A stretch of DNA of 64,000 bases, from the NCBI RefSeq assembly GCF_000166195.2, contig NZ_CM001403.1, positions 1,736,001-1,800,000 of the forward strand, in the 5' to 3' direction. Positions 45,825-55,171 of the stretch are shown here, piece by piece. The notes below the pieces were generated by a model, which worked only from the letters and a program-made list of their open reading frames with translations, was not told the origin of the DNA and did not search any database. Positions within the stretch are counted from its first letter, which is position 1. Every line of letters starts with the position of its first letter. The position numbers and the translations under genes were made by a program. The DNA comes from Mucilaginibacter paludis DSM 18603. GTDB lineage: Bacteria > Bacteroidota > Bacteroidia > Sphingobacteriales > Sphingobacteriaceae.

Positions 45825-47066
45825 CTAAGCAAAAGCCATCTTTTGTTCTTTATAATAGCCTGATTTTAGCTTCTCGCCTACCTCTGTAAATGCAGAAAGT
45901 GTTATCTCCACATCTTGTAAAGAGTGTGTTGCAGTAGGTATCAACCTTAATTGTATCAGCCCCTTAGGTATAACGGGGTACATTACGATGGAGCAAAATA
46001 TGCCATAGTTTTTACGCAGGTCCATGGTTAAGGCTGTCGCCTCATTTAAATCGCCCTGTAAAAACACAGGCGTTACCATAGTATTAGTTACCCCTGTATC
46101 AAAACCACGCTCTTTTAAACCGTTTTGCAAAGCTGCCGCTATCGTCCATAATTTCTCGCGCAGTTCCGGTTGAGATTTTAATAACTCAAAGCGTTTTTGC
46201 AAGCCAATCACCATCGGCATGGGCAAAGCCTTGGCAAAGGTTTGCGAGCGCATATTATAACGCAGGTAGTTTACAATCTCTTCGGTAGAGGCCACAAAGG
46301 CGCCTATGCCCGCCATTGATTTGGCGAAGGTACCAAAGTATATATCAACCCCTTCAACGCAGTCCTGCTCTTCGTGCGTCCCCGCACCGGTTTTACCCAT
46401 CGTGCCGAAGCCATGCGCATCATCAATCAGTAAACGAAAATCATATTTATCCTTTAAAGCGATGATCTCTTTCAGCTTACCCTGCGCTCCCGACATGCCG
46501 AATACGCCTTCGGTTATCAGCAGAATTCCACCTCCGGTTTGTTCGCTCAGCCTGGTGGCTCGTTCCAATTGCTTTTCGCAGCTTTCAATATCATTATGCT
46601 TGTATACAAAGCGCTTGCCCATGTGCAGGCGTACACCATCAACAATACAGGCATGCGATTCGGCATCATAAACAATAACATCATTACGATCAACCAAAGT
46701 ATCGATAATTGATAACATACCCTGGTAGCCATAATTAAGTAAAAAGGCATCGTCTTTTTTTACAAAGGCTGCAAGGTCCTGCTCCAGCGCCTCGTGATAT
46801 TTGGAATTTCCAGACATCATACGCGCACCCATCGGGTAAGCCATACCAAAGTCTGCAGCTGCCTGCGCATCTGCCTTACGTACTTCGGGATGGTTTGCCA
46901 AACCCAGGTAATTGTTCAGGCTCCACACTAAATGCTCCTTACCCATAAATTGCATATGTGGCGCAATTTCACCTTCCAGCTTAGGGAACGAAAAATACCC
47001 ATGCGACCATTTTTGGTGCTGGCCCAAAGGCCCCATGTTTTTTGATATCTTTTTAAATAAATCCAA
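45825..47066 (-). CDS. Alpha-oxoamine synthase family PLP enzyme (serine palmitoyltransferase-like)
   Basis: A 413-residue fold-type I PLP enzyme that would join an amino acid to an acyl thioester with loss of CO2. PLP Lys249 lies in FGTFAKSMAGIG, cofactor-stacking His138 in DAESHACIVDG, and DDAHGFGTMG is the usual PLP-ring/His block. In Bacteroidota this lineage includes serine palmitoyltransferase (sphingolipids) and cysteate acyltransferase (sulfonolipids); 8-amino-7-oxononanoate or 2-amino-3-ketobutyrate synthase are less likely because no biotin or threonine genes are near. The N-terminal GPLGQHQKWSHGYFSFPKLE block is typical of the phylum-specific group. It is monocistronic between two terminators. 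Confidence 0.85.
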   Translation of the reverse strand: MDLFKKISKNMGPLGQHQKWSHGYFSFPKLEGEIAPHMQFMGKEHLVWSLNNYLGLANHPEVRKADAQAAADFGMAYPMGARMMSGNSKYHEALEQDLAAFVKKDDAFLLNYGYQGMLSIIDTLVDRNDVIVYDAESHACIVDGVRLHMGKRFVYKHNDIESCEKQLERATRLSEQTGGGILLITEGVFGMSGAQGKLKEIIALKDKYDFRLLIDDAHGFGTMGKTGAGTHEEQDCVEGVDIYFGTFAKSMAGIGAFVASTEEIVNYLRYNMRSQTFAKALPMPMVIGLQKRFELLKSQPELREKLWTIAAALQNGLKERGFDTGVTNTMVTPVFLQGDLNEATALTMDLRKNYGIFCSIVMYPVIPKGLIQLRLIPTATHSLQDVEITLSAFTEVGEKLKSGYYKEQKMAFA

Positions 47067-47158
47067 AATCGTAATTTTTTATATCCGCAATTAATGCAAA
47101 GATAACGCTTAACCGGATGATTAACAAAAGGTATAACTTTTTATGATAGTTTATAACG

Positions 47159-47189
47159 AAAAAACCCCTTGTATAAATACAAAGGGTTT
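47159..47189 (-). terminator. Terminator of the dcw operon after ftsZ
   Basis: AACCCCTTGTAT (47163-47174) and ATACAAAGGGTT (47177-47188) pair with one mismatch; on the minus strand the hairpin is followed by a T6 run (47164-47159). Confidence 0.88.
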
Positions 47190-47208
47190 CAATTCGTGTC
47201 GCTAACAC

Positions 47209-48822
47209 TTAATCTACATTATCGTGCAGAAAAGAATTGTTGTTCCTGATCTCAGTTTTACCCTCATCATCGGTTAATAAGCTAAATCTTGAAATCTGAC
47301 TCTCTGATGATGCCGGTGTTTGTTGTAAAGCTATCTCTTTACGTTTATAAGCCGGAACGTTTTCCAGTTCCTGGATATTACCGTTACGCAGTTTCATGCT
47401 CAGATCTTTTAACCGCATAATACGCTCGCGCGATTTACGCAACTGATCTTCTATCGATTCGTCGGTTTTATGATCATCCAATCCTACAACGGGTGCTGGA
47501 GCTGGATCCGGTTCTGGCTGCGGTTGTGGTTCAAATCTTACAGGCTCTCTCACCGGTGTTTCAAACTGCACTTCGGGCTCCGATATTTTGAATGTAAAAT
47601 CGGTATCAGCCGGTTCCTCTTCAAAAGATGGCTCTTCCTGCTGGAATGAGTGCCTGATGATGGCAGGCTCTTCGGGCTTGGCGAACAAATCGAATAAACC
47701 GGTTTGTTTTTTCTCCTCAGCCTGCGTTTTCATATAAATTTCAGTAGGAGCATTCTCTTTTTTAGGCGTATTGATAAACTCGTTCACAGGCCTTGCCAAT
47801 GGCTTGGCTTCTGGAACCAGCATCGAGATCACCTTTTTAGTGCTTTGCTCTTTTTCGCGTTCATCCTTGGTTTGGAAACCGGTAGCTATAATGGTAACTG
47901 ACAAGTTTTCTCCCAATGATTCATCGCGGCAATTACCCCAGATCAGATCAGCCGATAAACCGGCTTCCTGCTGAATAAAATCTGTAATGATGCTAACCTC
48001 ATCCATAGTTACCTCGGTAACACCCGAAGTAATATTCAACAGGATGTAACGTGCACCTTCAATTTCGTTATCCTTTAACAAGGGCGAGCGTAAAGCACCT
48101 TCAACAGCCTTTAAAGCACGGTTATCACCTTCGGCAGAACAGCTACCCATAATGGCTACGCCACTGTCTTTCATTACGGTGCGCACATCCTTAAAGTCGA
48201 CGTTGATATACCCCGGCAAAGTGATGATCTCGGCAATACCTTTGGCTGCTGTTGTTAAAATATTATCAGCCTGAGCAAATGCAGAGCCCAGAGTAAGGTT
48301 GCCAAATATTTCTCTTAAACGATCGTTAGAAATTACCAGGAAGGAGTCTACATGTTTTTTAAACTCTTCCAACCCCTCTTCGGCCTGCATCTTACGACGT
48401 TTGCCCTCGAAAGAAAAAGGCGTGGTAATAATACCAACGGTTAGTATATCCAATTCGCGGGCGGCCTTGGCAATAATGGGGCTTGCGCCGGTACCGGTAC
48501 CACCACCCATACCCGCTGTTATAAACAACATTTTGGTATTTGAACCCAGCATCAGTTTAATATCATCGATATTTTCAATCGCCGAATTTTTGCCTACTTC
48601 AGGGATAGAGCCCGCGCCCATTCCTTCGGTTAAACTGGCGCCTAACTGCACCTTGTTCGGGATAGGGCTTAATTCTAAAGCCTGGGCATCGGTATTACAG
48701 ATAATGAAATCAACACCTGTAATCCCTTGCTTGTACATGTGGTTAACAGCGTTGCCACCACCTCCTCCAACACCAATAACCTTGATGATGGAAGACTTTT
48801 CTTTTAACATCTCAAACTGCAT
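47209..48822 (-). CDS. ftsZ: Cell division protein FtsZ
   Basis: Tubulin-like GTPase that forms the division ring; 537 residues. The GTP-binding signature GGGTGTG is at 106-112, with IGVGGGGGNAVNHM at the N-terminus and the T7 loop NVDFKDVRTVM. The globular core ends near residue 330; a ~190-residue, Pro/Glu-rich linker (EEEPADTDFTF, PQPQPEPDPAPAPV) follows, long as is usual in Bacteroidota. The C-terminus has a basic segment (LKDLSMKLRNGN) and PAYKRKEIAL. Last gene of the dcw cluster, 127 bp after ftsA, followed by a terminator. Confidence 0.98.
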   Translation of the reverse strand: MQFEMLKEKSSIIKVIGVGGGGGNAVNHMYKQGITGVDFIICNTDAQALELSPIPNKVQLGASLTEGMGAGSIPEVGKNSAIENIDDIKLMLGSNTKMLFITAGMGGGTGTGASPIIAKAARELDILTVGIITTPFSFEGKRRKMQAEEGLEEFKKHVDSFLVISNDRLREIFGNLTLGSAFAQADNILTTAAKGIAEIITLPGYINVDFKDVRTVMKDSGVAIMGSCSAEGDNRALKAVEGALRSPLLKDNEIEGARYILLNITSGVTEVTMDEVSIITDFIQQEAGLSADLIWGNCRDESLGENLSVTIIATGFQTKDEREKEQSTKKVISMLVPEAKPLARPVNEFINTPKKENAPTEIYMKTQAEEKKQTGLFDLFAKPEEPAIIRHSFQQEEPSFEEEPADTDFTFKISEPEVQFETPVREPVRFEPQPQPEPDPAPAPVVGLDDHKTDESIEDQLRKSRERIMRLKDLSMKLRNGNIQELENVPAYKRKEIALQQTPASSESQISRFSLLTDDEGKTEIRNNNSFLHDNVD

Positions 48823-48949
48823 AATCCTTTTTTTCAGCTATATGTGATCGACGATAGTCCAGATTTTATCTAATGTAATATTAAGAGTTTTTCCACATAG
48901 TTTATTAACATTTGTCAATAATGTGGAAAAGTTATTCTTTGTTGAAAAT

Positions 48950-50287
48950 TTATTTCAAAAAGTCCTCATCTTTAATATCATCCCTGATAAATTTCTTTCC
49001 TGTTTCTAAAATCTTACCAAACAATCCAAATTTTCTGTCTTCAGAGAATTTGGGCTTTTCAACTCTTACCTCCTGCACCGGCATTACGGTATCTTCCATT
49101 TTCTGGATACCTTTGATCAGCAAACCAATACCTGTAGCAAAAGTTGGGCTCTGTAATTCCTCGTAAATATTTTTGGGCAGTACATCATTTTTGGCCAGGT
49201 GCTCGTTAGGATAACCAACGCGGCAGTCTAAACCGGTAACATACTCTACTAATTGCGGCAAATGTTTTAACTGCGCACCACCACCGGTTATTACAATACC
49301 TGCTATCAGCTTCTTTTCGTAACCGGATGTTTTAATTTCGTAGTATACATGCTCCACAATCTCTTCCATACGTGCCTGTATCACGTAGGCCAGATTTTTA
49401 ATCGAGATCTCTTTAGGCTCGCGCCCGCGTAAACCGGGTACACATACGATTTCGTTATCCTTGTTTTCATCAGCCAGGGCCGATCCGAAACGGGTTTTCA
49501 ACTGCTCGGCAATATTGCGCATCACAGAACATCCCTCGCGTATATCTTCGGTAATGCTGTTACCGCCAAACGGAATAACGGCGGTATGGCGGATAATCCC
49601 TTCATGAAAAATAGCCACATCGGTAGTACCGCCACCTATATCAACCAGTACCACGCCCGCTTCCTTTTCCTCCTCGCTCAATACCGCTTCTGATGATGCC
49701 AACGGCTCCAATATCAGCTCCTGGCTTTCCAGATGCGCCTTGTTAACACACTTTACAATATTTTTAATAGCGGTTACCTGGCCCGATATGATATGGAAGT
49801 TGGCTTCAAGCCTTACGCCAGCCATCCCTATAGGGTCTTTGATACCGGGTTCGTTATCTACGGTAAATTCCTGCGGTAAAACGTGGATAATCTCCTCGCC
49901 GGGAGGCATTACCAGGTTATACATATCCTCTATCAGTTTCTCAATATCCTTCCGGCTTATTTCGGTATTTAAATCGCGACGGGTAATTAAACCACGATGC
50001 TGCAAGCTTTTAATATGCTGACCCGCTATACCTACGTTTACCACCTTAACTTCAACGTTTGACTGCGTGCCCGCTACATCAACCGCCTGCGTTATCCCCT
50101 GCACAGTTTTATCAATATTAGATACCATCCCACGCGTTACACCTGCCGACTCCGCCTTTCCGATACCCAAAACCTCTATCTTCCCATTCTTGCTTCTGCG
50201 GCCAACGATAGCGCATATTTTTGTAGTCCCAATGTCTAATCCTACAACAATTGGTGAACTTTTCTCGTTTGTCAGGCTTTTGTCCAT
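48950..50287 (-). CDS. ftsA: Cell division protein FtsA
   Basis: Actin-like membrane anchor for FtsZ; 445 residues. ATPase blocks: VVGLDIGTTKICAIVG (phosphate 1), VVLVDIGGGTTDVAIF (phosphate 2) and VITGGGAQLKHLPQLVEYV (adenosine). The 1C/SHS2 domain lies at about 90-170 (VVNVGIAGQHIKSLQHRG). The C-terminal ends in an amphipathic segment (FGKILETGKKFIRDDI) suited to membrane binding. It starts 1 bp after ftsQ ends and precedes ftsZ in the operon. Confidence 0.97.
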   Translation of the reverse strand: MDKSLTNEKSSPIVVGLDIGTTKICAIVGRRSKNGKIEVLGIGKAESAGVTRGMVSNIDKTVQGITQAVDVAGTQSNVEVKVVNVGIAGQHIKSLQHRGLITRRDLNTEISRKDIEKLIEDMYNLVMPPGEEIIHVLPQEFTVDNEPGIKDPIGMAGVRLEANFHIISGQVTAIKNIVKCVNKAHLESQELILEPLASSEAVLSEEEKEAGVVLVDIGGGTTDVAIFHEGIIRHTAVIPFGGNSITEDIREGCSVMRNIAEQLKTRFGSALADENKDNEIVCVPGLRGREPKEISIKNLAYVIQARMEEIVEHVYYEIKTSGYEKKLIAGIVITGGGAQLKHLPQLVEYVTGLDCRVGYPNEHLAKNDVLPKNIYEELQSPTFATGIGLLIKGIQKMEDTVMPVQEVRVEKPKFSEDRKFGLFGKILETGKKFIRDDIKDEDFLK

Positions 50288-50288
50288 A

Positions 50289-51152
50289 TCAATCCTCTCT
50301 TAATGTTATATTTTTCTTAGTAGATGTGTCCGGTTTAATTGAAGTAATTTTCCTGTTCACACTATCTTTCTTAAGAACTTCGTTTTTAATGCCCACCACC
50401 TGGTTGGCATATTTTATATTAATTATCTTATACGTATCCTGCCCCACTTTAGGTAAGGCCTGTTTGTAAAAAGCCAGCAGATTTGCAAATTTTATTGCTA
50501 ACGAATCTGCATTGCCTAACAATATCCTGTGATTGCCAACTCTGGGTATCAGTTCGATCTCGTGAGTGCTATTCACATAGATCTGAACGATTTGAACGCT
50601 CCATAAAGAATCTTTTCGGATAAAATCGGCCGTTCTGTATAAATCGGTAGTGAGCGTATTATGTAACGAGTCAACCCGGTTGGCAAACAGCTCTTCGATA
50701 TAACCGGTAGCCACCAAAACTTTTGCTGTAAAATTGGCTGATAAAGGTATTTTTAAGCCATGCTGATCGACATAAAAATCCTGGTCGAATTTGTTTAATA
50801 TCCTTAAGATAGGCTGGCGCTGACTGATCTCGACATGCACAACGCCATCCATTTCCATATAAACCTTGGCAAACTCAATAAATGGATTTGCTTTCAATTT
50901 ATTTTCTAAAGCGTGGATATTGATATCATCCAGCTTGCGCCCTATTATAGCTTTGCTTTTTACCTGTAAAATATTATCGACCTCTTCTTTATCAATAAAA
51001 TACTGATTGCCGGGGATATAAATTTTAACATCGGTGCAAAGCACTGCCGATTTTTTACTTTCAATAAAACTCATGAGCACAATAATGCCACCTATGCTGG
51101 TTACCCAGGCAAAGCCGATTAGTATATGCCTCCATATAGGTTTATTGAACAT
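50289..51152 (-). CDS. ftsQ: Cell division protein FtsQ/DivIB
   Basis: Bitopic divisome protein, 287 residues: a short cytoplasmic tail, one TM (HILIGFAWVTSIGGIIVLMS, about 10-29) and a periplasmic part with a POTRA-like segment (VKIYIPGNQYFIDKEEVDNI) and the beta domain (VEISQRQPILRILN, YVDQHGLKIPLSANF). Sequence conservation is low, so the assignment rests on architecture and on position between murC and ftsA. It overlaps the 3' end of murC by 11 bp. Confidence 0.93.
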   Translation of the reverse strand: MFNKPIWRHILIGFAWVTSIGGIIVLMSFIESKKSAVLCTDVKIYIPGNQYFIDKEEVDNILQVKSKAIIGRKLDDINIHALENKLKANPFIEFAKVYMEMDGVVHVEISQRQPILRILNKFDQDFYVDQHGLKIPLSANFTAKVLVATGYIEELFANRVDSLHNTLTTDLYRTADFIRKDSLWSVQIVQIYVNSTHEIELIPRVGNHRILLGNADSLAIKFANLLAFYKQALPKVGQDTYKIINIKYANQVVGIKNEVLKKDSVNRKITSIKPDTSTKKNITLRED

Positions 51153-52500
51153 GTTGCAAAGCCAGTTTTAAGGGTTCAACTAATTGATCAATATCGCCCG
51201 CGCCTACCGTTAAAAGCAGTTCGGGCTTTTCCATTCGTACAATATCAATACACTCCTGCTTGCTGCACAGGCGCTTATTGGCTAAATCCATGCGGCTCAA
51301 AATCATATCGGCGTTTACCCCTTCGATAGGGAGCTCACGTGCCGGATAAATATCCATCAGCAGCAACTCATCGCTCATATCTAAAACATCGGCAAAGCCA
51401 TCCACAAAATCGCGCGTGCGTGTAAATAAATGCGGCTGAAAAACAGTGGTTAACTTTTTACCTGGATATAATTGTTTGATTGACGATATGCAAGCCCGCA
51501 ATTCTTCGGGGTGATGGGCATAATCGTCAATGTAAATGTGTTTATCCGTTTTTACAACATACTCAAAACGACGCTTTACCCCTCTGAAAGAGGTTAGTGC
51601 CTTATGAATGGCATCGGGCTTAACCTTTAAATACAAAGCCGCTTGTATGGCAGCCACCGCATTATCGATATTGTGAATACCGGCGATGCCAAGTTGAATA
51701 TTATTGATGGTTTCCTTCCCGTTATTAAAGTTGAACCAAAACGCGCCGTTCTCTATCCGGATATTATCGCCTATGGCATCGGCAAACGTATTGATGCCGT
51801 AAGTGTCGCCGCTGTGGATGGGCAGACCTTTATGATAGATTAACCTGCCGCCAATTTTAAGTTGCGATGCAAAAAGCTGGAACGACTCCTTGAGCCGCTC
51901 ATGGTCACCATAAATATCCAGGTGATCGGCATCCATTGAGGTAATGATAGCCACATCCGGATGTAGCGTAAGGAAAGAGCGGTCATACTCATCGGCCTCT
52001 ATCACCACCACCTTACTTTTACCAAAAAGCACATTGGTATTGTAGTTGGTGGCAATGCCGCCTAAAAATGCAGAACAGTCTATCCCTGATGATTTAAGGA
52101 TATGAGCTATCATGCTTGATGTCGTAGTTTTTCCGTGTGTACCGGCTACAGCAATGGTAATCAAATCCTTGCTGATGATACCCAATACCTCCGAGCGTTT
52201 TTTAGGCTCAAAACCCTTCTCCCTGAAAAAGCTAAGAATCTCGGCGTAATGCGGTATAGCCGGAGTATAAATAATCAGCGTGCCCTTATTGGGTTTATAA
52301 AAATTAACAGGGATGGTATCTATGTTATCCTCATAGGTAACCTGGATGCCCTCTTTAACTAATTGCTTGGTTAACGGGGTTGATGTTTTATCGTATCCGC
52401 AAACAACACAGCCCAAATGCTTGAAATAGCGCGCAAGGCCACTCATACCGATGCCCCCGATGCCAACCAAGTAAACTTGCTCTATATTGTTTAATTTCAT
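51142..52500 (-). CDS. murC: UDP-N-acetylmuramate--L-alanine ligase
   Basis: Adds L-Ala to UDP-MurNAc in the cytoplasm; 452 residues. N-terminal UDP-binding Rossmann motif VYLVGIGGIGMSGLARYF, central ATP-binding P-loop IAVAGTHGKTTTSSMIAHIL, VIEADEYDRSF (Mg2+ site), and C-terminal domain with YIDDYAHHPEELRACI and VFQPHLFTRTRDF. All mur-ligase invariant residues expected are in place. 45 bp downstream of murG, a gap that holds a degenerate GC-rich repeat, and 11 bp overlap with ftsQ. Confidence 0.98.
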   Translation of the reverse strand: MKLNNIEQVYLVGIGGIGMSGLARYFKHLGCVVCGYDKTSTPLTKQLVKEGIQVTYEDNIDTIPVNFYKPNKGTLIIYTPAIPHYAEILSFFREKGFEPKKRSEVLGIISKDLITIAVAGTHGKTTTSSMIAHILKSSGIDCSAFLGGIATNYNTNVLFGKSKVVVIEADEYDRSFLTLHPDVAIITSMDADHLDIYGDHERLKESFQLFASQLKIGGRLIYHKGLPIHSGDTYGINTFADAIGDNIRIENGAFWFNFNNGKETINNIQLGIAGIHNIDNAVAAIQAALYLKVKPDAIHKALTSFRGVKRRFEYVVKTDKHIYIDDYAHHPEELRACISSIKQLYPGKKLTTVFQPHLFTRTRDFVDGFADVLDMSDELLLMDIYPARELPIEGVNADMILSRMDLANKRLCSKQECIDIVRMEKPELLLTVGAGDIDQLVEPLKLALQHVQ

Positions 52501-52545
52501 TTTTTTCTTTTTAAAGCCCCCTCTTTGGGAAAAGGGAGCTTTGAT

Positions 52546-53703
52546 TTAATTGTCAATTGTTATCTGGATAACCTCTTTTGCAATAACCTCATCGGCATTT
52601 GGCAGGGCCAGTTTACCAATGTTATCGCCTAATGTTTTTCGTTTGGCTGCATCTTTCAATAATTCCAGAACCTTATCTATCAGTTTTTCTTCAGCATCCC
52701 TGTCGGCTACTAACATTGCCGCATTGGTTTGCACTAAAGCCAAAGCGTTTTTGGTTTGATGATCTTCGGCCACGTTGGGCGAAGGCACCAGTATTACCGG
52801 TTTTTTTATAATGCAGAGCTCGGCAATAGTACCCGCCCCAGCGCGCGAGATAATTACATCGGCCGCGGCATAAGCCAGATCCATCCGGTTTAAAAACTCC
52901 ATAATGCGGATGTTGGGGTGATAATTCTCGCCCAGCTTCTCCACAATATCCTTGTAGTAATATTTACCGGTTTGCCATATTACCTGCACATCAGCCGCTA
53001 TTAATTTATCCAAACCGGCCATTACGCTTTTATTCAACGTTCCGGCACCAAGGCTCCCGCCGGTAATCAGGATAGTTTTTTTAGCCGTGGATAACTTTAA
53101 AAGCTCTAAAGATGATATACGCTTGTTAGCAATATCAACCGACTCTTTACGTACCGGGTTCCCGGTTTTAATGATTTTATCCTGAGGAAAAAACTGCCCC
53201 ATTCCATCAAAGGCGACACAGATGGTTTCCGCTTTTTTGCTGAGCCACTTGTTGGTGACGCCAGCGTAAGAGTTTTGCTCCTGTATTAAATAAGGTATCC
53301 CTTTTAACGAAGCAGCGTAAAGCAACGGCCCGGAAGCATAGCCGCCAACGCCTACCACGGCATTGGGTTTAAAATCCTTTATAATGGTCAATGCCTTGCG
53401 CACACTTTTTAGCAACTTAACCGGAAACATCACGTTTTTCCATATTGAGCCGCGTTGTATGCCCTGGATATCCAAACCAATAATTTGATAACCGGCAGCC
53501 GGAACCTTTTCCATCTCCATACGGCCCAAAGCACCTACAAAAAGGATCTCGTGTTGAGGATTGAGCTTTTTTAAAGCATTAGCAATAGCAATAGCCGGAA
53601 AAATATGCCCCCCCGTGCCCCCGCCGCTGATGATAATGCGCTGTGGCCCAATAACCCCATTTGGGGCTAACTTGCGATTGGCTGGTTTTTTATTGCTTTG
53701 CAT
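52546..53703 (-). CDS. murG: UDP-GlcNAc:lipid I N-acetylglucosaminyltransferase
   Basis: Peripheral inner-membrane GT28 enzyme forming lipid II from lipid I; 385 residues. G-loop 1 RIIISGGGTGGHIFPAIAIA, G-loop 2 ILITGGSLGAGTLNKSV, acceptor-side VVGVGGYASGPLLYAA, and the UDP-GlcNAc site with ISRAGAGTIAELCIIKKPVI. The first ~20 residues before RIIISGG (MQSNKKPANRKLAPNGVIGP) are longer than in E. coli MurG; the preceding gap contains a GC-rich repeat. Confidence 0.97.
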   Translation of the reverse strand: MQSNKKPANRKLAPNGVIGPQRIIISGGGTGGHIFPAIAIANALKKLNPQHEILFVGALGRMEMEKVPAAGYQIIGLDIQGIQRGSIWKNVMFPVKLLKSVRKALTIIKDFKPNAVVGVGGYASGPLLYAASLKGIPYLIQEQNSYAGVTNKWLSKKAETICVAFDGMGQFFPQDKIIKTGNPVRKESVDIANKRISSLELLKLSTAKKTILITGGSLGAGTLNKSVMAGLDKLIAADVQVIWQTGKYYYKDIVEKLGENYHPNIRIMEFLNRMDLAYAAADVIISRAGAGTIAELCIIKKPVILVPSPNVAEDHQTKNALALVQTNAAMLVADRDAEEKLIDKVLELLKDAAKRKTLGDNIGKLALPNADEVIAKEVIQITIDN

Positions 53704-53751
53704 TGCTTGCTTCTTATCTTTATTTGTTAATCATCATTCTACCCTTAACTA

Positions 53752-53778
53752 CTCCCCCCCTTTCAGGGGCCGGGGGCT
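53752..53778. repeat. GC-rich repeat in the ftsW-murG gap
   Basis: CTCCCCCCCTTTCAGGGGCC then GGGGGCTT, a variant of the CCCCCTTCAGGGGG family, ends exactly at the base before the ftsW stop codon (53779-53781). Confidence 0.75.
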
Positions 53779-54945
53779 TTACGCCACTTCTGTTATTTCT
53801 CCTACAATTATTTTCTTAGGCTCCTCAATATCACGGCTTACCGACAAAATGATACCGAACGCCACACTGGTGAATAAAATTGATGTACCACCCATGCTTA
53901 CTAAAGGCAATGGCACCCCGGTTACAGGCCCAAGCCCTACAGCCACAGCCATATTGGCAAATGCTTGTATGGTTAAACTAAAGCTTAGCCCTGCGGCCAA
54001 CAAAGCGCCAAATGCCTTTGGAGCTTTAGTTACTATCTTGATGCAGCGGTATAACAAAAACAAGTAAATGCCTACAAGGGCAAAGCCCCCTATTAAACCA
54101 TATTCTTCTACGATGATGGCGTAGATCTCATCCGAAAATGAATCGGGTAAAAAATTACGCTCTGTACTGTTGCCCGGCCCTTTGCCTAATATGCCACCTG
54201 TGGCAATCGCTATTTTTGAATGGTCGGACTGGAAAGATTTATCCGAACTCACCTTTTCCGGATGCATAAACGTGTGGATACGCGAGATATAAGTAGTACG
54301 GCGCGGGCCTAAAAAAACAACCCCGGCCAGCAATACCGCCCCGGCCAAACAAACCACAGCAATTTGCTTGATACTGATACGGCCAATAATGAGCAATAAA
54401 ATACTAACGCCAAACAACATCAGGGCTGTTGATAAATTGGCCAGCGCAATTAAAATAAATACAACACATACCGAACCCATAATTGGGATAAAGGATTGTT
54501 TAACATCCTTTATGTTTTCTTGCTTCCGCGATAAGGTACGTGCCAGGTAGGTAATTAAAGCCAGCTTAGCCAAATCGGATGTTTGGAAACTTAAGCCTGT
54601 ACCGGGGATAGCTATCCAGCGGCTGGCATCGTTTACATGGCTACCAAAAACCAGCGTATATAATAACAGCGGAATAGTGGCTATCATCAACACCTTCGAT
54701 ATACCTGCATAATAACGGTAATCCAGCTTATGCGAAATATACATCAGCGCGATGCCGCCAACTATCATGGCCAGGTGTTTCATCAAAATAGACTCAGCAC
54801 CTACGCCACGCTTGTAGGCAAGCGTACCGGTTGAGCTATATACAGCCAGCAAAGAAATCATGGATAGTAATATGACGATGAGCCATATCCACCGGTCTCC
54901 CTTTGTTCTGTTTAATATATTGCTTATCCTGCTATTCATTGCCAC
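53779..54945 (-). CDS. ftsW: Septal peptidoglycan glycosyltransferase FtsW
   Basis: SEDS-family lipid II polymerase working with FtsI; 388 residues with about ten TM segments. Family blocks: AVYSSTGTLAYKRG in the first loop, HKLDYRYYAGISKVL, FQTSDLAKLALITYLA (conserved polar TM), RNFLPDSFSDEIYAIIVEEY with the catalytic-loop Asp/Glu region, and GPVTGVPLPLVSMGGTSI near the C-terminus. Position between murD and murG is standard. Confidence 0.96.
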   Translation of the reverse strand: MAMNSRISNILNRTKGDRWIWLIVILLSMISLLAVYSSTGTLAYKRGVGAESILMKHLAMIVGGIALMYISHKLDYRYYAGISKVLMIATIPLLLYTLVFGSHVNDASRWIAIPGTGLSFQTSDLAKLALITYLARTLSRKQENIKDVKQSFIPIMGSVCVVFILIALANLSTALMLFGVSILLLIIGRISIKQIAVVCLAGAVLLAGVVFLGPRRTTYISRIHTFMHPEKVSSDKSFQSDHSKIAIATGGILGKGPGNSTERNFLPDSFSDEIYAIIVEEYGLIGGFALVGIYLFLLYRCIKIVTKAPKAFGALLAAGLSFSLTIQAFANMAVAVGLGPVTGVPLPLVSMGGTSILFTSVAFGIILSVSRDIEEPKKIIVGEITEVA

Positions 54946-55171
54946 TGATTCTATTTTTGATTACACCGATTATTATTGTTTTTGATTACACCGATTATTT
55001 TTGATTACACCGATTCTATTTTTTGATTTGCACATTTGCACCACTGATTAAAATGATTATTTATGATTTCACTGATTTTGATTGTACTTTCCTAATTACC
55101 CGATTGCTTCTTTGACTACACCGATTTTATTTTCTTTTGCACATTTACTCATTTGCACATCCGCACATTTA
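54946..55171. repeat. Low-complexity direct repeats between murD and ftsW
   Basis: GATTACACCGATT recurs (around 54960, 54981, 55001 and, degenerate, 55115), mixed with TTTGCACATTTGCACC (55035) and TTTGCACATTTACTCATTTG (55137-55156). The latter words recur in the arrays around the four-helix-bundle gene at 57866-58560. No gene is in this 226-bp gap. Confidence 0.75.

Noticed and set aside
48299..48847. 182-codon plus-strand frame opposite ftsZ
   Set aside because: Antisense shadow of a highly conserved gene.
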